A stretch of DNA of 7,217 nt from Lachnospiraceae bacterium UBA3332. Lineage in GTDB: Bacteria > Bacillota > Clostridia > Lachnospirales > Lachnospiraceae. Each line of letters begins with the position of its first letter. Position 1 is the stretch's first letter. The notes beneath the pieces were generated by a model. The model was not told the origin of the DNA, did not search any database, and saw only the letters and a list, made by a program, of their open reading frames with translations. The position numbers and the translations under genes are program-made. The DNA is taken from positions 1 to 7,217 of the forward strand of contig DERU01000002.1 of the NCBI GenBank assembly GCA_002361095.1, read 5' to 3'. Below are positions 1 to 6,120 of the stretch, in pieces.

Positions 1-213
1 CGAACAAAGTGAGTTTTTTGCGCCCTGATGCGTTTTAGAATCCCGTGAGAATTGGGCGGAATTTTCCGTTTTGGATATTGCCTCCGGAAAAGATCCGTCC
101 GCGCCTCCTACGTCCTCCGCTGCCGTCCGCCCTCCGGGTTGCCCCGCGCCTTTCCCCACTCCGCAAAAAGCAGTCAGCCGTTACGGGACGCTTGGCAGAA
201 TATGATTTTAGGG
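1..213. other. Upstream stretch with no supportable gene
   Basis: No coding region can be supported here. A frame open from position 45 runs into the MATE gene, but its first 73 codons are rich in Arg/Pro, resemble no MATE N-terminus, and lie upstream of the promoter at 214-242. A small perfect dyad, CGGAA-TT-TTCCG, sits at 57-68. The part from about 81 to 170 is strongly C/T-biased on the plus strand and has four CCTCC words (81-85, 104-108, 114-118, 131-135). A T-run at 14-19 could be the tail of a terminator lying mostly outside the window, but its stem cannot be seen. Confidence 0.5.
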
Positions 214-242
214 TTGTGGGCGGGGGAAAAAGGGTTTATAAT
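214..242 (+). promoter_or_regulatory. Sigma-A-type promoter for the MATE-helicase unit
   Basis: A perfect -10 hexamer TATAAT (237-242) is preceded at exactly 17 bp by TTGTGG (214-219), which keeps the TTG of the -35 consensus. Transcription would start near 249-250, leaving a leader of only about 14 nt that begins at the ribosome binding site AGGAG. The site explains why translation must start at or after 255 rather than at the upstream in-frame ATG at 45. No operator-like dyad overlaps it, so expression may be constitutive. This is a pattern match, not a mapped start site. Confidence 0.72.
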
Positions 243-249
243 GGCTTGC

Positions 250-254
250 AGGAG
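250..254 (+). promoter_or_regulatory. Ribosome binding site that fixes the MATE start
   Basis: AGGAG lies 9 nt before the ATG at 264. The in-frame ATG at 255 touches this motif and so cannot use it, and the ATG at 241 is in another frame. This selects 264 as the start. Confidence 0.8.
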
Positions 255-263
255 ATGGCGGAT

Positions 264-1625
264 ATGAATAGTGCAGAGAAAACGACTTTGTTTGAGAGTA
301 TGCCGATTCCAAGGGCAGTGGCGAAGCTGGCAGTTCCTACGGTTTTGAGTTCCCTTGTGATGGTGTTGTATAATTTGGCGGACACGTACTTTGTGGGGAT
401 GATCAACGATCCGGTGCAGAATGCGGCGGTTACGCTGGCGGCTCCGCTGCTGCTGGCTTTCAATGCGGTGAACAATTTGTTTGGCGTGGGAAGTTCGAGT
501 ATGATGAGCCGTGCGCTGGGAAGAAAAGACTACGATACCGTGTATAGAAGTTCGGCGTTTGGATTTTACTGCGCGCTGTTTTGCGGGATCCTTTTTTCAG
601 CGGGTTGTACGGTTTTTCGGCAGCCGCTTTTGCGTATACTGGGTACGGATGCCGTTACTGCGGAAGCGACAGGCAGTTATATGTTTTGGACGGTCAGCTG
701 CGGCGCGGTTCCGGCGATTTTGAATGTGGTATTTGCTTACATGGTGCGCTCTGAGGGGGCCGCCTTGCACGCCAGCATCGGAACCATGAGCGGGTGTCTG
801 CTGAACATGGTACTGGATCCGATTTTCATTTTACCCTGGGGGTTAGGCATGGGGGCGGCCGGGGCCGGGTTCGCGACATTTTTGTCCAATTGTGCGGCCT
901 GTGCATATTTCCTGGTTTTGCTTTTGGTAAAAGGGAAAAATACCTATGTCTGCATCCATCCGCGAAAATTTTGTCTTCGGAGAGATGTGGTGCTGGGGGT
1001 ATGCGGCGTAGGGATACCCGCTTCCATCCAGAACCTTTTGAATGTGACGAGTATGACGCTTTTGAACAATTTCATGTCCGCGTTCGGTGCGGATGCCGTG
1101 GCGGCCATGGGGATTGCCCAGAAGGTCAACATGATTCCCATGCAGGTGGCGCTGGGCGTATCGCAGGGCATTATGCCGTTGGTCAGCTACAATTATTCCG
1201 GCGGGAATTACAGGCGGATGAAGGATACAGTCTATTTTACGGCAAAAATCAGTATCGGTTTTGCCGTATCGGTAGCGGTGGGGTATTATGCAGGCGCAGG
1301 CGGACTGATTTCCATGTTTATGAAGAATCCGGTGATCATCGCGTACGGCACAAGATTTTTGCGGGGATTTTGTCTGGGCATGCCGCTGTTGTGCATTGAC
1401 TTTTTGGCGGTAGGTGTGTTTCAGGCGGTGGGCCTGGGGAAAAATGCGCTGGTGTTTGCCGTCATGCGCAAAATCGTTCTGGAGATTCCGGCGCTCTTCA
1501 TTTTGAATGCCCTGTTCCCGATGTATGGATTGGCATATGCGCAGTTTACGGCGGAGATCATTTTGGCGGCGACGGCGGTAGTGGTTTTGGGAAGGCTGTT
1601 TAAACGGTTGGAAGCAGGGAAATAA
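264..1625 (+). CDS. MATE family multidrug/cation antiporter
   Basis: This 453-residue integral membrane protein should export cationic or drug-like compounds in exchange for Na+ or H+ across the cytoplasmic membrane. Its length is typical of the NorM/MepA/DinF family (about 450 residues, 12 membrane helices). The first MatE repeat covers roughly residues 20-180 and the second 245-405. Visible hallmarks are the first-helix motif LYNLADTYFVG with the conserved acidic residue D40, the RSEG loop at 162-165, the NMVLDPIFI segment around 181-189, and in the second half QGIMPLVSYNYSGGN around 301-315. The start at 264 is chosen because AGGAG lies 9 nt upstream and a promoter ends at 242; starting at 45 would add 73 implausible Arg/Pro-rich residues from upstream of the promoter. 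The stop is 2 nt before the helicase ATG, so the two are probably co-transcribed and translationally coupled. The substrate cannot be told from sequence. The family call is secure; the energy source and subfamily are not. Confidence 0.95.
   Translation: MNSAEKTTLFESMPIPRAVAKLAVPTVLSSLVMVLYNLADTYFVGMINDPVQNAAVTLAAPLLLAFNAVNNLFGVGSSSMMSRALGRKDYDTVYRSSAFGFYCALFCGILFSAGCTVFRQPLLRILGTDAVTAEATGSYMFWTVSCGAVPAILNVVFAYMVRSEGAALHASIGTMSGCLLNMVLDPIFILPWGLGMGAAGAGFATFLSNCAACAYFLVLLLVKGKNTYVCIHPRKFCLRRDVVLGVCGVGIPASIQNLLNVTSMTLLNNFMSAFGADAVAAMGIAQKVNMIPMQVALGVSQGIMPLVSYNYSGGNYRRMKDTVYFTAKISIGFAVSVAVGYYAGAGGLISMFMKNPVIIAYGTRFLRGFCLGMPLLCIDFLAVGVFQAVGLGKNALVFAVMRKIVLEIPALFILNALFPMYGLAYAQFTAEIILAATAVVVLGRLFKRLEAGK
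1616..1620 (+). promoter_or_regulatory. Helicase ribosome binding site inside the MATE gene
   Basis: AGGGA overlaps the last codons of the MATE gene and lies 7 nt before the helicase ATG at 1628. Ribosomes terminating at 1625 would be delivered directly to it, which suggests translational coupling. Confidence 0.7.
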
Positions 1626-1627
1626 AG

Positions 1628-4600
1628 ATGGCACAAAACGATATTGTCCGGAATATTTTCAAGGCGGTTCACGAAGGAAAATGGCTTTCTGTGGAATACA
1701 GAAACAAAGAGGAAAAAGTAACCCGGTATTGGCTGGCAGTACAGGGGATTGATATGCGATACAAAAGTTTGCGGGTAGAGGGGTTTCATCTGGGGGATTA
1801 TACGGTGGCGCCCCTTTGTGTTTACGCGGATTCCATATTGTCGGCTGTTATTGTGGAGGGTTCCTACTATACGGTGAACCGCAGGCTGGTGGAGGAGATG
1901 GACGCGCATCCTGAAAAGTATGAGCCGCTGTTCGGGACATTGGCGAACCTGAAAATCCTCAATTACCTGATTGACTGTAACCGCCTGGATGTCCGGCCTT
2001 ACCAATGTGACTATTCCCTGGTTTCCCGGCTGGACGGGGATAAAATAGCGGGAAACGGTTATTATTTAGACGATAAGCAGTTTTCACAAATTGTCAGAAA
2101 ATTTCAGGATGAGGCTTTGGAACGGCATGCCGGGACGAATTACAGACTGCGGCAGCTTTGTATGAATGTGTTGAGCATTCCTGTGTGGGGAACGCGGACA
2201 AAGGACGGCGGGGAGGCTTTGTATGTGTTGGCATACCGGCGCCTTTTTTTGGACGTAAAAGCCCGGATGCTCAAACCGGCAAAGGAAATCACGGTCTGCA
2301 GGGAATTTACGGTAAACGGGGAGCGGCAGAGCATCCGGAAATTTCTGGAACCCTGTGATTTTGACCTTTTGAAGGATTTTGAAAAAAACCTGGAAGAAAT
2401 CAAGGATAGGGTCACGCGGTCCGGCTGCCTTGCGCGCGGCGTGGACGACCGGCCTTATCTCATTGCGCTGGCTTCCGACATAAAAGTGGATTTGCACACG
2501 GAGTACGGCGCGATCCTCAAAATGTTTGAGGAGGACCGTCTCACAGAGCCGTTGAGGGCGTTTTTCGGGAAAATGACCGGCAGGCCCGTCCGCCGCAAAG
2601 ATTATCCCATCGCCCTCTTGAAAAGGCAGGCGAACCTTGACCAGCTGTTAGCCATTCACAATGCGGTCAAATATCCGCTCACCTATGTGCAGGGGCCGCC
2701 AGGTACGGGAAAATCCTATACCATTGTCAATACCGTGGTGACGGCCTTTTTTAACGAAAAAACTGTACTGCTTTCTTCCTATAACAATCATCCGATTGAT
2801 ACGGTGGTGGATCATTTAAGGACGATGGAATACCGGCAGGGCAAAAATATTCCGTTCCCGGTACTGCGCCTGGGAAATGAGGCAGTGGTGGCGCAAAGCC
2901 TGCGGCAGATCGCAATCCTTTATGAACAGGCAAAAGACGTGCATGTTTTTGAAAGTACGCTGGGAAGGAACCGGGACGATAAAATTCTGCGGACAAGACA
3001 GTTGACGGCTCTTTTGAAAAAGCATGAAGAGATTCTTGCGCTGCGGGAGCGCAAGGAGTCCATCGAAAGCCTGTTAAAGAGCAACCGGCATTTGACGTTT
3101 CAGGCCGATTTGCAGGGACGTCAGCTGGAGGCGGTAAAAAAGCGGCTTTCGGATATCGGGGAGGTGACGGAAGAGGAGGCCCTGCGGCTTTTGACGGACG
3201 ACGCGGCAAGTTTTCGCACTTATCTGTATTTCACGTCGGTGAAATACCTAAAACGGCTGGGGGAGCCAAAGAATGAGGATTTGCTCAAAATCGTGCGCAT
3301 GGGGGACGGGAAACAAAAGCTGGAAGAGTTCGGAAACTGGATCGGTAAGGCAGAGAATATGAAAAGACTTCTCCGGATTTTTCCGGTGGTGGCGACCACC
3401 TGCATTTCCGCCCATAAACTGGGAAAACCGGAACCGTATTTTGACATGGTGATTTTGGATGAGGCCAGCCAGTGTAATCTGGCCCTGTCCCTTGTCCCTA
3501 TTATCCGGGGGAAAAATCTGATGCTGGTGGGAGACCCGCAGCAGCTTTCCCCGGTGATCCTCCTGGATCCGAAGGACAATGAAATTTTACGGCGGCGTTA
3601 CCTGGTTTCGGAAGAATATGACTACCGGAAGAATTCCGTTTATAAGACGTTCCTTGCCTGTGACGCGGTGAGCGACGAAATTTTGCTTCGGCATCATTAC
3701 CGCTGTGATAAGCGGATTATCCAATTTAATAATGTAAAATACTATAACAACCGGCTTGATGTTGCCAGCAAGGTACAGTCGGCCCGCCCCCTTCTGATGG
3801 TGGATGTGGGGGAGAACCGCACGGACTGTAAAAATACATCGCCCAGGGAAGCCGAAGAGATTGCGGAATATATAAGGCGGCATCCGGATAAGGACATTGG
3901 GATTATTACGCCTTTTGCCAACCAAAAGGCATGTATCCGGCAGGTTTTGGAAGAAAAAGGGCTGCCGGGCGCAACCTGCGGAACCGTTCATGCGTTTCAA
4001 GGGGATGAGAAGGATGTAATTTTGTTTTCCCTCGCCCTTACGGATCAGACGTCAAAGAAAACTTACGATTGGTTGAAAAACAATCAGGAACTGATTAATG
4101 TGGCGACTTCCCGGGCGAGGGAACAGCTGGTGGTATTGGGAAGCGGCAGGGAACTGGAGCGCCTTCACTGCGACGAAGAGCGGGACGATGTGTATGAATT
4201 GGTGAATTATGTTAAGACAAACGGACAGTGCCGGGTTACATGCGAGGCGGCATCTTCCCGGGCGTTGGGGATTAAGCCTTACAGCACGGAGACGGAAGAG
4301 GCGTTTCTGACCAGCCTGAACTTTGCACTGGATAATGTGCTTAACAATAACCGCAGATGTTCCGTAAAAAAAGAAGTTGCGGTTTCGCAGGTTTTTCGGG
4401 AAAATGTAGTGAATGACGGCCTTTTTTACAGCGGCAGATTTGATTTTGTCATATATGAACACCAGTACGGGGGCGGGCAGACGCCTATTTTGGCGGTAGA
4501 ACTCGACGGGAAGGAGCACATGGCCGGGGAGGCCGTCAGAAAGCGGGACGAACAAAAAAAGAGTATCTGCAGGGCGCACGGCTTTGAACTCATCAGGGTG

Positions 4601-4672
4601 GAAAATTCGTATGCCAGAAGGTATTATTATATTAAGCAGATTTTGGAGTCTTATTTTACGGGGGTAAGGTGA
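1628..4672 (+). CDS. SF1 helicase with WYL-like and Vsr-like nuclease domains
   Basis: A 1014-residue Upf1/DNA2/NAM7-like (COG1112-type) helicase that should couple ATP hydrolysis to movement on DNA or RNA in the cytoplasm. Residues about 5-78 form a beta-rich WYL-like segment (AVHEGKWLSVEYRN near 13-26). Residues 79-330 are not recognised. The motor begins with a Q-motif-like N336/Q339. Walker A is GPPGTGKS (356-363, K362), Walker B is DEASQ (611-615), motif III is GDPQQL (635-640), motif IV is HHYR (689-692), motif V is TVHAFQGDEKD (786-796) and motif VI is NVATSRAR (824-831), so the ATPase looks intact. Between Walker A and B, residues about 440-580 are charged and helical, probably a stalk or coiled coil. 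Residues about 885-1010 resemble DUF2726/Vsr-like PD-(D/E)XK nucleases: D939 in GRFDFVI and ELDGKEH (958-964) followed by RKRDEQKK and GFELIRVEN. The gene follows MATE by 2 nt. The motor call is secure, the nuclease likely, and the WYL assignment moderate. A role in phage defence or repair is inference only. Confidence 0.92.
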   Translation: MAQNDIVRNIFKAVHEGKWLSVEYRNKEEKVTRYWLAVQGIDMRYKSLRVEGFHLGDYTVAPLCVYADSILSAVIVEGSYYTVNRRLVEEMDAHPEKYEPLFGTLANLKILNYLIDCNRLDVRPYQCDYSLVSRLDGDKIAGNGYYLDDKQFSQIVRKFQDEALERHAGTNYRLRQLCMNVLSIPVWGTRTKDGGEALYVLAYRRLFLDVKARMLKPAKEITVCREFTVNGERQSIRKFLEPCDFDLLKDFEKNLEEIKDRVTRSGCLARGVDDRPYLIALASDIKVDLHTEYGAILKMFEEDRLTEPLRAFFGKMTGRPVRRKDYPIALLKRQANLDQLLAIHNAVKYPLTYVQGPPGTGKSYTIVNTVVTAFFNEKTVLLSSYNNHPIDTVVDHLRTMEYRQGKNIPFPVLRLGNEAVVAQSLRQIAILYEQAKDVHVFESTLGRNRDDKILRTRQLTALLKKHEEILALRERKESIESLLKSNRHLTFQADLQGRQLEAVKKRLSDIGEVTEEEALRLLTDDAASFRTYLYFTSVKYLKRLGEPKNEDLLKIVRMGDGKQKLEEFGNWIGKAENMKRLLRIFPVVATTCISAHKLGKPEPYFDMVILDEASQCNLALSLVPIIRGKNLMLVGDPQQLSPVILLDPKDNEILRRRYLVSEEYDYRKNSVYKTFLACDAVSDEILLRHHYRCDKRIIQFNNVKYYNNRLDVASKVQSARPLLMVDVGENRTDCKNTSPREAEEIAEYIRRHPDKDIGIITPFANQKACIRQVLEEKGLPGATCGTVHAFQGDEKDVILFSLALTDQTSKKTYDWLKNNQELINVATSRAREQLVVLGSGRELERLHCDEERDDVYELVNYVKTNGQCRVTCEAASSRALGIKPYSTETEEAFLTSLNFALDNVLNNNRRCSVKKEVAVSQVFRENVVNDGLFYSGRFDFVIYEHQYGGGQTPILAVELDGKEHMAGEAVRKRDEQKKSICRAHGFELIRVENSYARRYYYIKQILESYFTGVR

Positions 4673-4714
4673 AGGGGCCGGAGTGGAAACGGACGCTGAC
4701 GGAATGAGGGGAAG

Positions 4715-4735
4715 TTTGGACGTTCCACATCCAAA
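4715..4735 (+). promoter_or_regulatory. Imperfect hairpin/dyad, first of two before the LCP gene
   Basis: TTTGGA (4715-4720) pairs with TCCAAA (4730-4735). After one C-A mismatch, GT pairs with AC, closing a 3-nt loop at 4724-4726. It has no following T-run, so it is not a standard terminator. It may be an operator or a leader RNA stem, and its function is unknown. Confidence 0.45.
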
Positions 4736-4746
4736 TGCGCATGAAG

Positions 4747-4775
4747 GAATATCGCAGGCATAGCCGGCGATATTC
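4747..4775 (+). promoter_or_regulatory. Nine-bp inverted repeat just upstream of the LCP ribosome binding site
   Basis: GAATATCGC (4747-4755) is exactly complementary to GCGATATTC (4767-4775). Inside, after one A-G mismatch, GGC (4757-4759) pairs with GCC (4763-4765) around a 3-nt ATA loop, giving a nearly continuous 12-bp stem. It ends 4 nt before the AGAGG ribosome binding site at 4780. As DNA it could be an operator; as RNA it could affect initiation or transcript stability. No T-run follows, which argues against a terminator. Confidence 0.55.
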
Positions 4776-4779
4776 ACGA

Positions 4780-4784
4780 AGAGG
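4780..4784 (+). promoter_or_regulatory. Ribosome binding site of the long LCP form
   Basis: AGAGG is 5 nt before the ATG at 4790. The spacing is slightly short and the match weaker than the internal site at 5031-5036, which matters for choosing between the two possible LCP starts. Confidence 0.6.
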
Positions 4785-4789
4785 TAAGT

Positions 4790-6034
4790 ATGAAAAAAAG
4801 CGAACTGGACGAAAACGAAAAAGAGGGCGGTTTTGGAGGCAATCCGGAGGAAAATTTTTTCCGGGGGGAAATCACTTATGTGGATCGGGACATTTTACTG
4901 GGGGACGAAGCGCACGAAGGAAACGAATATGAACCGGAATATGACGGGGACGGCCAAAACGATGAGGACGGCCAAAACGACGAGAGCGAATTTTATTATG
5001 ATGCCGGGTGGAAGCATGAAAAGAAGGCGCGGGAGGCCGTGTGTATGAGGAAAGCAGCCGGAAAGAAAGAGGGAAAAAAGCGGAGGAGGAAGCGGAAACA
5101 TAGGTTTTTCGGCAAATTTCTTTGCGTAGTGCTTGCGCTTGCGCTGCTGGTCTTTGGCGGAATGTATTATGCGGTGCGTCAGGTTTACGGCAGAATGCAT
5201 TATTCGGCTGTCGAGAGCGTGCGGGAAGAAAACTTCCGGGAGGACGGTGTCACAAACATTTTGCTGATCGGTAACGATTCCCGGGAAAACGGGGAGGACG
5301 GAAGGTCGGACGCCATGATTTTGCTGTCGGTGAGCAACCGGACAAAGCGCATTCAGATGACCTCCCTGCTGCGGGATATGTATGTGGAAATTGCAGGGCA
5401 TGACGGCAACCGCCTAAACGCTGCCTACGCTTTTGGAGGGGCGGAACTTCTGATGGACACTGTCGAGCAAAACCTTGGCATTACCGTTAACCGCTATGTA
5501 CTGGTCAATTTTGAGGCCTTTGCCGGCCTGGTGGACGCAGTGGGAGGGGTAGATTTGGAATTGACCAATGAAGAAGTGCAGTATGTGAACGGATATTTGG
5601 TGGAATATAATATGCTTACCGGCCGGGCCGAGGGAACAGACTATTTGGATGCCTCTTTGAGCGGTATGATTCACTTAAACGGCCCGCAGGCATTGGCATA
5701 CAGCAGGAACCGTTATATCGGAACGGACTTCGGGCGTACCCAAAGGCAGCGGAAAGTTTTGGCCGAAGTGCTCAAAAGTCTTCCGAAGACGGTAGTGACA
5801 AATCCGAAGGGACTGCTGGACGGACTTTTTCCGAACCTGACGACGAATTTGACCGCACAGGAATGTTACCGTCTGTGCCTGGAGGCGGTCAAATTTCCGG
5901 CATATGAGATTGTACAGGGAAGCGTGCCGGTGGAGGGAAGCTACCAAAACGCAAAGATTCGCGGAATGGCGGTGCTGGAGGTGGATTTTGAACAGAACCG
6001 GGCGTATTTGCGGGAGAGCCTTTACGGGGAATGA
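4790..6034 (+). CDS. LCP (LytR-CpsA-Psr) family envelope glycopolymer transferase
   Basis: LCP enzymes move undecaprenyl-phosphate-linked polymers such as wall teichoic acid or capsule onto peptidoglycan at the outer face of the membrane. This 414-residue protein starts with an acidic, low-complexity cytoplasmic tail (about 1-75), then a basic cluster (KKRRRKRKHR, 96-105), one membrane helix (about 107-130) and an extracellular LCP domain (about 153-330). Family hallmarks are NILLIGNDSR (156-165), the acidic D174 in RSDAMI, LLRDMYV (R195), RLNAAYAFGG (208-217), the VDAVGGVDLELTNEEV segment (248-263), and the YSRNR...DFGRTQRQR region (304-321) that supplies phosphate-binding arginines. The C-terminal LRESLYGE end suits clostridial members. 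The ATG at 4790 is preceded by AGAGG, but an in-frame ATG at 5045 (residue 86) has a better site and would give a 329-residue protein without the acidic tail. It follows the helicase gene by 117 nt. Family membership is secure; the polymer substrate is unknown. Confidence 0.95.
   Translation: MKKSELDENEKEGGFGGNPEENFFRGEITYVDRDILLGDEAHEGNEYEPEYDGDGQNDEDGQNDESEFYYDAGWKHEKKAREAVCMRKAAGKKEGKKRRRKRKHRFFGKFLCVVLALALLVFGGMYYAVRQVYGRMHYSAVESVREENFREDGVTNILLIGNDSRENGEDGRSDAMILLSVSNRTKRIQMTSLLRDMYVEIAGHDGNRLNAAYAFGGAELLMDTVEQNLGITVNRYVLVNFEAFAGLVDAVGGVDLELTNEEVQYVNGYLVEYNMLTGRAEGTDYLDASLSGMIHLNGPQALAYSRNRYIGTDFGRTQRQRKVLAEVLKSLPKTVVTNPKGLLDGLFPNLTTNLTAQECYRLCLEAVKFPAYEIVQGSVPVEGSYQNAKIRGMAVLEVDFEQNRAYLRESLYGE
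4949..4984 (+). repeat. 18-bp tandem repeat encoding DGQNDE twice
   Basis: Two adjacent 18-bp units (4949-4966 and 4967-4984) differ only at one third-codon position (GAT versus GAC). They encode DGQNDE-DGQNDE at LCP residues 54-65. The near-identity points to recent duplication by slippage in a disordered tail. Confidence 0.9.
5031..5047 (+). promoter_or_regulatory. Internal ribosome binding site and in-frame ATG in the LCP gene
   Basis: GGGAGG (5031-5036) lies 8 nt before ATG 5045-5047, which is codon 86 of the LCP frame. The resulting 329-residue protein would begin immediately before the basic cluster and membrane helix, keeping the whole catalytic domain. This could be the true start or a second start; the sequence alone does not decide. 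Confidence 0.5.
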
Positions 6035-6045
6035 GACGCTCTGCG

Positions 6046-6086
6046 GGCATCCGGCCTGGCGAAAAGCTTTTGCATAGGCGGATGCC
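6046..6086. repeat. Long imperfect hairpin 11 nt after the LCP stop
   Basis: GGCATCC (6046-6052) pairs with GGATGCC (6080-6086). After one bulged G at 6053, GCCT (6054-6057) pairs with AGGC (6076-6079). A small internal loop follows, then an inner stem 59-64 with 68-73 (one G-T wobble) around a 3-nt loop. There is no T-run on either side, so it is not a classical intrinsic terminator. It may stabilise the 3' end of the LCP mRNA or be part of a dispersed palindromic repeat. Confidence 0.6.
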
Positions 6087-6093
6087 GTAAAGC

Positions 6094-6120
6094 CAAAATT
6101 GCGCCCTGTGCGCGATTTTG
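6094..6120. repeat. Eleven-bp hairpin adjacent to the previous one
   Basis: The left arm CAAAATTGCGC (6094-6104) pairs with GCGCGATTTTG (6110-6120) with one G-T wobble and a 5-nt loop, CCTGT. Only 7 nt (6087-6093) separate it from the preceding hairpin, so the two form one compact double-stem module. The right arm ends in TTTTG, which could give weak termination on the plus strand, but no T-tract continues beyond it. Confidence 0.65.

Larger units (their letters stand above)
4673..4789. other. Helicase-LCP spacer
   Basis: This 117-nt gap contains two consecutive dyads and the LCP ribosome binding site but no convincing -10/-35 pair and no terminator with a T-tract. TTGGAC at 4716-4721 could pass as a -35 element, yet no acceptable -10 sits 16-18 nt downstream. 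The LCP gene may therefore be read through from the upstream unit or use a non-consensus promoter. Confidence 0.5.

Noticed and set aside
18..32. Second partial copy of the 6094-6120 hairpin, sharing TTGCGCCCTG
   Set aside because: A 10-nt match is expected by chance in a window this size, and the outer arms at the left edge do not pair as they do at 6094-6120.
14..41. Possible promoter or terminator at the left edge (T-run 14-19, TAGAAT 36-41)
   Set aside because: No -35 at proper spacing fits TAGAAT, and any terminator stem would lie outside the window.
45..263. N-terminal extension of the MATE protein by 73 residues
   Set aside because: It lies upstream of the promoter at 214-242, has an Arg/Pro-rich composition unlike MATE proteins, and lacks a ribosome binding site near 45.
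843..1634. Minus-strand open frame antisense to the MATE gene
   Set aside because: The translation is His/Arg/Gln-rich shadow sequence with no family resemblance; the plus strand encodes a complete MATE protein.
4052..4777. Minus-strand open frame opposite the helicase C-terminus
   Set aside because: It overlaps conserved helicase motifs V and VI and the nuclease domain on the other strand and shows no coherent domain of its own.
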